The translations under genes and the position numbers were made by a program. From Gnetum montanum (taxonomy: Eukaryota; Streptophyta; Gnetopsida; Gnetales; Gnetaceae): a stretch of DNA of 64,000 nt. Positions 11,100 through 20,395 of the stretch are shown here, one piece after another. Numbering within the stretch: the first letter of the stretch is position 1; each line of letters begins with the position of its first letter. The stretch spans positions 57,503-121,502 of the forward strand of contig MNCI01022623.1 of the NCBI GenBank assembly GCA_015680685.1, written 5' to 3'. Under the pieces are notes generated by a model. The model was given only the letters and a program-made list of their open reading frames with translations, did no database searches and was not told the DNA's origin.

Positions 11100-12065
11100 A
11101 ACTATTTACACTTAGTGTATACGCCCCATAAATCAGCGTATACGTCGGTGAAACTGTCTACGCTTAGCGCAATATGTTGCTTAACTCAGCGTATACGCTA
11201 ACAATGAACTGTTTCACGCCCAGCGTATACACCGACAATGAACTGTTTCACGCCCAGTGTATACGCCGAAGAAACCCTCAGCGTATACGCCCAAGTTCGA
11301 TTTCAGTGCAAATAGTCTATGCTGGCACTGAGCAAACAAGTTTACGCCAGAAACATGAAAAACAAGTCTGCGCTGCGAAGACAACTGCGCATGCACAGCG
11401 TATACGCTGAACAAACCCTCGGCGTATACGCCGTCACAGTAAATTCATGATGCCGCGGCTTACACTGACATAATAGTACAAGAAAAATGCTTACGCTGAT
11501 AAAACTAATGATGCCCTGACAGTCTACGCTAATCTGACTTCATGCTATGAAGTTACACTCGGCATATACGCCGAAAACCCTCTACGCTGAAAACCCTCTA
11601 CGCTCGGCATATACGCTGAGACTATCTACGCCAAAAAAGAGAAGCAAAAAAATAATAACAGAAGCAGGGATTAGAGCCTACCTGTGGGATGTCACAGGCC
11701 ATGATGGGATCCTTGGCTGGGGCAGGCACTGCAGCATGGCTTTAGTCTCCTCTGCGAAGGTCAAGTCGGACCCCTTCCTCCCCTGGCCTTCAACTTCTTT
11801 TCCTTTGCCCATCTCCACCTCCTTTACGCTGATTACAGGTTTACGTTGAAGAAAAGAACTGTCTACACTGGCGCCTGAAATTCTACACTCCGCATCTATG
11901 CTGGGGTTTAGTGTTGGGCGTCTACGCTAAGGGTTACTCTTCGGCGTCTACGCTCATGAGCAAGTTTATGCTTACGCTAGGCGCGATCGTCTACGCTTAC
12001 GCTTTAGCAGTTTACGCTTATGCTTTAACAGTACGCTCTGTCGCTTACGCTCAAAGTAAGAAACA
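11100..12065. repeat. GCGTATACGC / TACGCT word-rich region in intron 1 and 5' part of the antisense gene
   Basis: Intron 1 (11681-10997) holds GCGTATACGC near 11187, 11279, 11398 and 11419 plus many variants, the same word that fills the LTR. The leader between 11830 and 12060 holds TCTACGCT / TTACGCT words. Spacing is irregular, so this is neither a simple tandem repeat nor a CRISPR array. Exon 1 (11812-11682) is a word-free island inside it. Confidence 0.75.
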
Positions 12066-12079
12066 AATGAAACCCCCCA

Positions 12080-12089
12080 TTTTTATAGC
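12080..12089 (-). promoter_or_regulatory. TATA box of the antisense gene, element 1
   Basis: On the - strand the sequence reads GCGCTATAAAAATGGGGGG, about 270 bases upstream of the exon 1 ATG at 11812. It matches the plant TATA consensus closely and no other good box is nearer. Element 2 has a weaker TATAAG box about 135 bases upstream of its ATG. Confidence 0.5.
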
Positions 12090-12259
12090 GCTCCGATGAC
12101 GCCGCCGCCGCCGCTTACGCTGCCGTTGCTTCCTTTTTTCCATTTTGTGCCTTTTTGCTCATTTTTCGCTAAAATTTGCCTAGGAAAATAATAAAAAATA
12201 TAAAAAATAGAAATTACTACATCCTGGTTCCCCCGTGGACCCCATTCTGGATGTTCATG

Positions 12260-12342
12260 CCCGGTAAGGCGATAAACTGCCACTTAACGCCCGGTAAGGT
12301 GATAAACTGCCACTTAACGCCCGGTAAGGCGATAAATTGCCA
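12260..12342 (+). repeat. 30-bp tandem repeat, 2.8 copies
   Basis: Units of CCCGGTAAGGCGATAAACTG plus ten further bases start at 12260, 12290 and 12320 with one or two changes. It lies between the antisense promoter and the RT splice acceptor. Confidence 0.9.
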
Positions 12343-12436
12343 TGCGTCCCGGTGTGACGGTAATCCATCGTTATACATTTACACAGTTTAAAATCACCAA
12401 AAAACACAGAAAAATACCCCTTTGATTATTTATCTC

Positions 12437-12451
12437 TCTTTTTATTGGCAG
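12437..12451 (+). other. Probable 3' splice acceptor upstream of RT (sense strand)
   Basis: CTTTTTATTGGCAG precedes GAGTAAGCTCAATGG, where the pol frame begins. Element 2 has ATTTTGTAG/GACC at the homologous place on its own sense strand. Ogre elements are known to splice an intron between protease and RT, so this may join gag-pro to pol. The donor was not identified. Confidence 0.5.
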
Positions 12452-15153
12452 GAGTAAGCTCAATGGACTGTCAGCATTTAACCGCACCGTTAATCATTGA
12501 CGGACCATACGGAAAAATTACAAGAGACATTAACATAAACCTCATCAACTTAAGTTCAGAAATGGACGATGTAGTCATAGCCTCAACGCAGCAAATAACA
12601 GATGATTAGAAAGGCATGACAAAATTCCTTGACATAGAGGCCGAGAACATCACCGAAGACCCGTTGGCTAAAACTCCCATCGTCATGCCTGATGGGGATA
12701 CTAAAATTTTAAAATTGAACACCTTATTACAACTGCCATTCACCAAAAACATTGAGAACGTGCTTAGGGAAAACATGAAAACATTCGCTTGGTCCTACAC
12801 AGACATGCCCGGGCTAGACCCCCAAATTGTCCAACACAATATTATCCTTGACCCAAAGTTGAGATCGGTAAAACAAAAAGCACGAAAGGTTAAGCCCGAG
12901 GTGGCATTAGCAGTTCGCAATGAGATCACCAAGCTTTATAAAGCTGGTTTCATTCAGGCTGTCGATTACACCGAGTGGGTGTCCAACATGGTAATTGTTC
13001 CAAAGAAGAACGGAAGCATTCGTTTGTGCATTGACTTCCGGGATTTGAATGTTGCAACCATAAAGGATGATTTTCCTCTACCTAGCATCGATCAACTTGT
13101 TGAATCAACTGCTGGGCACGCACTATTATCCTTTATGGAAAGCTTCTCGGGATACAATCAAATACGAATCAACCCGGAGCATCAGCTTCAGACAACCTTT
13201 ATGACACCAGGGGGATCCTTTTGTTACACAATGATGTCCTTTGGTCTCAAGAACGCTGGGGCCACATATCAAAGAGCGATGACATTTATCTTTAGCGATT
13301 ACATATTACACTCACTCAACGACTACGTGGATGACATTGTGGTTAAGTCAAAAATAGAGGAACAACATGTACAAGATCTAGACTTAGTATTAAAACGTTG
13401 TTTTAAGTACGAATTGAGACTCAACCCAAAAAAATGTGTCTTTGGCGTCAAAATAGGAAAAATGCTTGGATTTATAGCATCAGAAGTAGGGATACGAGTG
13501 GACCCCGATAAGGTTAAGGCCATAACAAACCTGAAACCACCAGGTAACCTTACTGAACTTCGAGGTCTACAGGGTAGATTACAGTTTATCAGGTGCTTCA
13601 TAGAAAAATTGATAGACAAACTAAAATCTATGAATCACTTGTTACGCAAGAACGTCCATTTTGAATGGACTCCGCAGTGTCAACAAGCATTCGATGACAT
13701 TAAAACGACACTTGTCCGGTTACCCACGGTTTATCCACCTCAAAATGATAAACCATTCTACATCTCCCTCACTACTTTGGATTCGTCCATCGCGTCTATG
13801 CTTTGCCAGAAACGAGATGACGGAACCGAAGTCCCTGTATATTACTTGAGCCACACATTAGTTGCCCACGAGAAAAAGTACAACGACGTGGAGAAGTCAT
13901 GTTTAGCTTTGGTCTTTTCTTTAAGAAAATGGCGACATTACCTCTTCCGCAACCAAGTTAACATAATTTGCAAGGACAATGTACTAAGATCCATAACAGG
14001 AAATATTTACGAAACAAGTTGAATAGCCTGATCGAAAGCCATGATAGCCAAGTTTGACCTATACTACGTAGCGCAATCATCAGTTAAGGGTCAAGCTATA
14101 GCAAATCAAATGGCAACATCACCAACACACGACCAAGCGACTATAGATATAGAATTCCCAGATGAGAATATAAGCACCATAGACATAGTGCCCGATGACT
14201 ATGATGCTATTTTAAACTTTGATGGAGCATCTACCTCCCGAGGAGGAAGTGCAGCCACTGTCATCACCTATCCCTCCAGGGAGATCCGACCCTTTTCCTA
14301 TCGTTTCAACTTTCACTGTACCAACAACATAGCAGAGTACGAAGGTCTCCTTAGAGGTCTCGTGGCAGCTTTGGCTTTAAACATCACACGGCTTGTAGTT
14401 AGAGGAGACTCATAATTGGTCATAAACCAAGTCACAGACGTCTATACATGCAAAGCCCAGCATTTACAACCATACTGCGACTTGGCAAAACACCTAATGG
14501 GGCGATTCGAAAACACTTTTAGCAGTGCCGAGACCAAAACCTTTTGTGAAAATTTAGGGATCAAACACTCGTTTTCATCCCCTTACTATCCCCAGAGCAA
14601 TGGACAAGTGGAAGCAACAAACAAGACGATTATTACAATACTTAAGAAAATGCTTACCCAGAGCAAAAGAAAATGGCATGAGTAATTGACATACGCATTA
14701 TGGGCATACCATACTACGCACCGAACTTTGACAGGTAAGACACCATATAGTCTTGTTTATGATTTAGAAGTTGTTTTACCTTTCGAATTACAGGTACCAT
14801 CTTTAAGGATCACACTTTCTGGGCTCCTCGACGATGGGCAAAATAATGATCTACGCATCGTTGATCTTGACTCGGTGGAAGAAGAACGCGTGCGCGCCAT
14901 CGATCAGATCTAATGGTATCAAAAACAACAACGGCAATGGCATCAACATGACATCCACAAGCGCCCTATCAAAGAAGGTGACCTTGTGCTTAAAGCTGAT
15001 CGGGAACACCCAGATAAATTCTTAGCCAATTGGGAAGGGCCTTACCTGGTTACTAAAGCGTTTGACAATGGAGTATTCAAGCTAGCAGATATGGAAGGAA
15101 ACAAATTTGCCAATCCAACCAATCACTTGTTCCTGAAACCATTCTACATTTGA
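12452..15153 (+). pseudogene. pol: pol of element 1: RT, RNase H and truncated integrase
   Basis: RT makes the element cDNA, RNase H removes the RNA and integrase inserts the copy. One frame runs from the acceptor to the stop after LFLKPFYI. RT blocks: FIQAVDYTEWVSNMVIVPKKNG, read in two parts around WVSN; RLCIDFRDLN; MSFGLKNAGATYQRAM; catalytic YVDD at 13324-13335. RNase H: YYLSHTLVAHE and LNFDGAST. At about 14500 the frame jumps from YCDLAKHLMG to ETKTFCENLG, removing some 800 bp that element 2 still has: the HHCC zinc finger and the first two integrase aspartates. Only the Glu region (NGQVEATNK) and the C-terminal WEGPYLVTKAFDNG remain. Stops occur near 12607, 14020, 14413, 14683 and 14911. 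There is no chromodomain. Confidence 0.9.
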
Positions 15154-15545
15154 GTGCAAGCTCAGGTACGTGTGAGTCCTGGAATCACGACTCTAAACTG
15201 ATACCACAAATAGTCCTGGAATCATGACGGTAAACTGATACCACAGAACAGTCCTGGGTTATGACTTAAAACTAACACCACAACTGTCCTAGCATCATGA
15301 CAATAAACTGATACCCTACAGTGTCCGCAATGATGATAAACTAGCACCCGTCCGACATGACAGTACACTGCCACCGTCACAACCATCAGAGTTCGCTAAG
15401 ACTATAAACTAGCTTACCTTCTCATAGTCCGCTAAGACTAAAAACTAGCAATGTAACGGCCACCACGACGCTAAACAGGCAATGTCCAACGGGTTACGAC
15501 ATAAAACTAACCCATGATAGTCCGCCAAGACTATAAACTATCAAG
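15154..15545 (+). repeat. Minisatellite-like word region 3' of pol, element 1
   Basis: Degenerate units recur: AGTCCTGGAATCATGACGGT then AAACTGATACCACA, drifting to GTCCGCTAAGACTATAAACT then AGC. The shared core is GTCC, then GAC, then TAAACT. The same core is seen upstream at 6.9-7.1 kb and, on the other strand, 3' of pol in element 2 (28.44-28.80 kb). Such hypervariable 3' regions are known for Tat/Ogre elements. Confidence 0.75.
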
Positions 15546-16595
15546 TTCATCTTTGGTTCATCAATCTGCCATCACATTTAAGCTTCATCACTGCATCGCT
15601 CGCCATCAGAAGATCCTACCAATGTTACTGCCATTGACATACAGTGCTTGAAATCTCTTTCAGCATCTTTGTTCCATCTGCCTCCGTGTAAGTCTAAGCT
15701 CGATTATTCACTCATGGTTTTCTTTTCTCCTTGGAGTTACGTTTACAGGATGACATCCAAGGGTTTTCGCAGAAGAATGCATCTCGTCACAAGCAGCGAG
15801 ATGGGACAATGTTCACAGCACACATGGCGAGACTAAATCAAACCGTTCCCTAGTACATCCCCATTCACTGACTCATTCCCTATCCATTCACCAACACATT
15901 TTATTCAGTCACACCTTTGATACACCCAGTACCTCCAAAACCTTGAGCATGCTGTCGCATACTGTAACACCTTGAAGTAGTCGTGACACATGACATAGGG
16001 CTTGCACATGAGTACAAAATCAATGCAAAGTTTACAGTTCAAAAAAAAGAAAAAAAACCAGACCCTTGGCACTTCCCATATAAGCCCCAGGTGGGAAGGC
16101 AGTTGTCTCAAAACCCAGTTCTCATGTCCAAAATGGTCAAGAAGCATCCAGTTGCATGGCTTTGGCTCTCTACCAAATAAGGCTCCCCTAAAAATTAAAC
16201 ACGAGCCCTGTTCCCCCAAAGCATGTAGCACATCCTCTCGTGGCTTTGGTCTTGCCAACAAGTTCTCTTGAACACTAACCAAGAGCCTTGTTTCGCCAAA
16301 GGACGTACATCGCATGTCTGAACTTTGAGTCTGCTAAATAATGGCTATTGACAAGGATCAGCATGCCGTGCACCCAAGCATCCCATTTCCCCAGCGCAAT
16401 CCCTTGGGTAGTGATCGATCCCTACAATCCCTGTTTGCCTACCAGCCACAAACTTCCCTTTCCTGACCCCATGTACTACTGAACATGGTGTGATGATGTC
16501 TAGTCACGTGGCAATGGACAAAGTCTCCATCAAGTTACTTGTGGTGTTTTGCACTTCTTTGTCGACACTCCTTAGGTAGATTCCTCCAAGCCTCA
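15546..16595 (+). other. 3' untranslated region of element 1
   Basis: No conserved protein is visible. The last 60 bases (CTTTGTCGACACTCC to the polypurine tract) match the same position in element 2, where CTTTGTCGAC also occurs. GTAAGT at 15688 and TTTACAG ending at 15748 could bound a short intron, but nothing decides whether it is used. Confidence 0.5.
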
Positions 16596-16610
16596 ACAAA
16601 GAGGGGCCAA
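16596..16610 (+). other. Polypurine tract of element 1
   Basis: ACAAAGAGGGGCCAA abuts the TG of the right LTR, as needed to prime plus-strand DNA. On the other strand, element 2 (27307) has CAACAAAGAGGGGCCAT before its LTR, and the LTR at 60836 has a matching tract. Confidence 0.85.
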
Positions 16611-17746
16611 TGAAACACAACAAAATTTTGAGATTGGTACTTCTCCAGCAAGAAGCAGGTCCCTGGGACCCATGGACAACCACGGCTACATTTGGTGTCG
16701 CACATTGCAACTTTGGGGATCAAAATGCTTAATTTTCACCAAGTATACGTCTAGCATATATGCCGGACATTAACAAAGTAGACATCCAACTTACACGCTC
16801 GACGTACACTTCACATGTATGCTCGGCGGGTACGGCGAATGTTTACGCTCGACATGGAATCTCCAGAGACAGAATGAAGACAACACCAAAGAGCAAGAAT
16901 TGAAGCAAGTCAGCAATCGTTAGCGTATACACCCAGCATATACGCCCAACCATTGTCAACATATACGCTCGGCGTATACGCCCAGCGTCCACAACATCTA
17001 CGCCCAACACATCCAGCGTATACGGCCAGCGTATACGCCCAGAGCTTACGCTCGCTTGACACAACGTACACGCTCGACAGATGTAATATGTTGTACACTT
17101 GTAAATTCTATGCCCTTTTTGCACCTGGTCAACGTCCACATGTCGCCCAACCCGAGTCTAGCGTAACAACCGGTACAAAAACCCCACTTTTCCACTTGTA
17201 CCAGGACGGTTGGCAAAAAATCCCAGAGCATACCAGAGAGCATTTATGCTGTGCACCAGAGCTAAAACCCCTTTACGCTAGATAGTCCTGTACGCTGGGC
17301 ACACAGTCTCTACGCTCTGCCTATAGTCCGAACTAGTCGATTCATCCCTGCATCCACTAGGGCTTTTCGTCCGCCTTGTGTTCCATCACAACTGTGTTAG
17401 ACCGGTGCACTGTATTCTCATTCTGTAATATCATTGTTTATAGTTTACGCTAATTTCTTGCATGTGTTCTATTTATGCTCGTTTACATTTATGCCCTGTT
17501 CGCATCTGTTATGCTGTTTATGCTCTCATTTACGCCCGCTACGCTGTTTACGCATAACTCAGCGTATAGAACTTCGGCATAAGTTCGGGGAAATCCTTGT
17601 CTGATCCACGTGCAGACCACCTAAGGTACTCTTCCTTCGTGCATTCTAGCTCACCCTTAGGTGAAGGCAAGGTCTTCTGTGTGCATCCTGCGATCCCACG
17701 GTCTCTGTTTCCTTCCAACCGGTGACCGACGATTTCAGGCGGTACA
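16611..17746 (+). repeat. 3' LTR of element 1
   Basis: Pairs with 594-1741. Many C/T and G/A differences and several small indels separate the two, so the insertion is old. The TATA position reads TACAAAAA. It ends GGCGGTACA, followed by GGTCC. Confidence 0.92.
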
Positions 17747-17751
17747 GGTCC
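17747..17751. repeat. Right target-site duplication of element 1 (GGTCC)
   Basis: Partner of GGTCT at 589-593, with one transition between them. Confidence 0.7.
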
Positions 17752-19830
17752 AGTCTATACCAATCGACTCATAGACAACTCCTATGTTGGCCTATGATCC
17801 AGCTATTGCCGTGGTAGGTCCATAGGGGTGTTGGATTTGCATTAGCCTGAAGATAGTAATGGAGGTGCAGAAAGCACGTAGGACTATCACTGAATGCAGA
17901 AGGAAATGGCACGACCCTCCTTCTAGCTCATAAAACTATAGTGACCAAAAATGTTGGTGGCTAGAATGATCACATTGAGGGGTCCATGCCTACAGTACAA
18001 CCCTAACCTCATCCCCATTTGAAGGACTATTGTTGGAGGGAAAAAATGGAGGCAAAGCACCTGAGACAGTCTTGCTACTTGAACTAGGACTTACAGAGTG
18101 TTTCGATGAATAGGTGCCAGGGGTTCACATGGTGTTTTTGGTGGTGCCAAGACTGACTAAGCTTGAGAGTAGTAGGGCTTTTCGGCGTGAAAATGATGGT
18201 GTAAACATGGACATGTATGCAAAATAGAAAAAAAATGCAAGTGTGATGCTAAATGCCAAAGAAAGTATTTGAAAATGTGATAGAGTTTGAGAGAGGAAGA
18301 ATGACATCACCACAAATGGGGGAAGCATAGTAATTATAGAAGAGAGGTTAGGAGGTATGCAATGTATAAATGGGCATAGTAGGCAACATAGTCATAGTCT
18401 CTAGGATGTCTGGGCTATGAAAATTGATGTTCACTATGAAGTCCAGGCTTGCTAGATTAGCTGTCGTGGTGTCTTGTAGGCTGCGGTATGCTATGGTGTT
18501 GTTAAGGTGTCCCAAAGTTTTTCCAAGGTGTTAAGAATGTTCAGGTGCAAGAGTGTCAATGTTAAGATGCTAACTATTAAATGAGAATGCTCATTGAATG
18601 CTTCAAAATGGCAATCACAAAATGAAGTTGCCCACCCCTAAAATTTGAAACATAGGGGTATTTATAGGATTAGGATTGACATGAAGTGCAGATCGAGTGC
18701 CATGTGGTAGAGGAGGTAGTTGAGGCTACATTGACCTAGCTACGCTTCCACTGGAGCAAAATGGTGCTACACTCTGGTGTGCTTCAATGGACCCTATGAG
18801 ACTACTAGACTATGACTATGGTACTAATACTACATGTGTAAGTGCCAAATAGATTGCAAAGTACCTAAAAACAATGCAAAATAGTGCAATTTAGAGGCTA
18901 CGCTCTAGGACTATGCTTTTCTCTCTTTCGAGTGGGATCTAGCATAGGTACAATCTTAGGACAAATGGGGGGTGCAAAAAAAGATTCAAATTATTGATCT
19001 TGCTTGCCGAAGAAGTGCTGGAGCTAAGATGGAGGACAATGTTGAGCTTTGGGAGCTTTTGGAAGTAGTCTTGCAGGGCTATGCTAGCTACGCTTTGGAG
19101 CATAGCTTAACAGTTAGGAAAATTCTACAAAAAATTAAAGTCTAGTGCTGGCTATGCTAGCTATTCTCTGGAGTGTAGTAGAAAAAGTGAGAGCATAACA
19201 CTAAAACTTAGAAAAAATTAGCAAAACTTGTAGTTACCACCTAGGCTATGTTGGGTATGTTCTAGAGCGTAGTAGGAGGGGCATCTTCTGGAGTTAGAAA
19301 ATTTGCCAAATGTTCTCTCCAAGTTGAGCTAGCTTGACATCTTCTAGCTTGACACTTAGGAAAAACTGGCCATTGAAGTGCATGCTACACTAGCTACACT
19401 CTAGAGTGTAGTAGGGAGAATGGAAGCGTAGCACAACACTTAGAGAAAATTTTGCAACTACTGTCAACACTTAGAAAATTTTGTAAATTTGATTCTATGT
19501 TGCATGATACATTGACTATACTCTAGGGCATAGTCCCAACAATGGAAGTAGGGGCTAAACACTTAGAAAAAATTTGCCTTATGTTGACACTTAGACAAAT
19601 TTGCAGTTGAGGTGCTGTTGCCCGAATTTGGTGGTATTTCAGAGTACATCGCTCAGTCTCCTTAATCTTTCATTTCATTCATCCACTACATCAATTTTTC
19701 TACATTTTTCCAAATTTATGAGCTTCAACACCATCTTCTCATGTTTTCATACTATTCTTGGCATTTTAAGCTTTCATTTGACACCAATTTCACTCAAAAA
19801 CTCCATATTTTACAAGACTTACTACAGTGG
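17752..19830. repeat. Right part of the older repeat that received element 1
   Basis: No intact gene. The first 600 bases look like decayed coding or LTR sequence. From 18.9 to 19.6 kb the sequence is built of GCTATGCTAGCTACGCTCTGG-type words alternating with ACTTAGAAAAAATTTGC. At 19394-19411 the word is a perfect 18-bp palindrome, CTACACTCTAGAGTGTAG. This resembles the LTR word regions of the other elements, so it may be an LTR of a fourth, older element. Confidence 0.5.
19394..19411. repeat. Perfect 18-bp palindrome CTACACTCTAGAGTGTAG
   Basis: It equals its own reverse complement. Imperfect relatives occur near 19080 (CTACGCTTTGGAGCATAG), 19160 and 19260 (TGTTCTAGAGCGTAG), so it is the best preserved copy of a local word. 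Confidence 0.9.
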
Positions 19831-20395
19831 TCAACGATTGTGTCATTGAGGCCCCATCAATGCATCCAACCTCATCGATGAGGCTTGGTTGACTAGGCCT
19901 CATCAACGTAGTGCAAAAACCCTATATATATCATCAAACACTTTGTAATTTTTTGCCATTTGCTCATAAACCACAGGGAGTTTTTGAAAATTTTCAGAGC
20001 CCAAAACCTTCTAGAGCTCATAACTTCCCAATTGTTTGTTCAAATCACTTTGTTTTTAGATCCTATGCTTACCAGAGGTAAGATCTTTATCATGGAAGCT
20101 ACAAACCTTAAGGTTTTTGATGAAAAATTGATGAAATTTTTTGAAAATTTTCCTAACTCCCCTAAGGGTTAATAACCTTAACAACATATCAACATTAACT
20201 TTTTCACAAGTTAACCCTTTCAAAAACCTTTGGGATGATTTATTAATGATAATAAATAAATAAATAATAATTGGATTAATTAAATAAACCATAATCAGAA
20301 CTTAGCCAAGTGTAACCATCCTTGAGAGATAAGGTATCCCAATTATTTTAAAATTACATAAGGATTGCTAATCTATGGTCTTATTGTGATTATAG
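19831..20395 (+). repeat. Possible left LTR or 5' leader of a decayed element
   Basis: It contains CATCAACGTAGTGC followed by CCTATATATATC, a TATA-like box, similar in order to TTGACATAGTGCC and GGCTATAAATAC at 23.53-23.57 kb. At 20397 ATGGTACCAAAGCC resembles the plant initiator-tRNA primer site TGGTATCAGAGC (10 of 12). The pair is too diverged to be sure. Confidence 0.3.

Larger units (their letters stand above)
7407..11812 (-). pseudogene. Antisense multi-exon gene of element 1: NIF-like HAD domain + extra retroelement domain + helical region + acidic tail
   Basis: Eight exons can be placed by eye on the - strand: 11812-11682 (ATG, MGKGKEVEGQGRKG), 10996-10547, 10470-10208, 10118-9078, 8971-8741, 8671-8460, 8383 to about 7575, 7508-7407 (stop TAG). 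Clear splice sites include CACAG/GTAGGC, CTTGCAG/GGACAG, TTTATAG/ACC, TTTTTACAG/TTG, CCTA/GTAAGC, ATCATG/GTATGT, GTGGGTAG/GCG and TTTTCAG/GAT; the intron 7 donor is uncertain. Phases at the first three junctions are 2, 2 and 1, the same as in element 2. Exon 2 is an FCP1/NIF-like HAD domain, exon 4 a retroelement-type domain (NLFGVPTDG; YPLFRARVLPKTLSQ), exon 7 a Lys/Glu-rich helical region ending in SEEEILRRLEFG, and exon 8 an acidic tail ending in DA. Exon 4 has about three stops and exons 5 and 7 a few more, so this copy is probably dead. Its function is unknown. Confidence 0.75.
594..17746 (+). mobile_element. Element 1: nearly complete 17.15-kb Ty3/gypsy (Tat/Ogre-like) retrotransposon with an antisense gene
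   Basis: The order on the + strand is 5' LTR, primer-binding-like site, gag, protease, word repeat, a multi-exon gene on the - strand (7407-11812), RT, RNase H, truncated integrase, 3' minisatellite, polypurine tract, 3' LTR. Both ends are defined by LTR similarity, TG...CA termini and a 5-bp near-duplication. The length, the YVDD RT, the gag type and the gap between protease and RT point to the Tat/Ogre branch. All sense coding frames carry stops and integrase has an internal deletion, so the copy is not autonomous. gag-pro keeps one frame up to the 6050 join and pol keeps one frame throughout, so decay is mainly by point mutation. Confidence 0.9.

Noticed and set aside
594-17746. Endogenous pararetrovirus or env-carrying retrovirus
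   Set aside because: LTRs with target duplication, polypurine tract and integrase define an LTR retrotransposon; the extra gene is antisense and shows no signal peptide or membrane segment.
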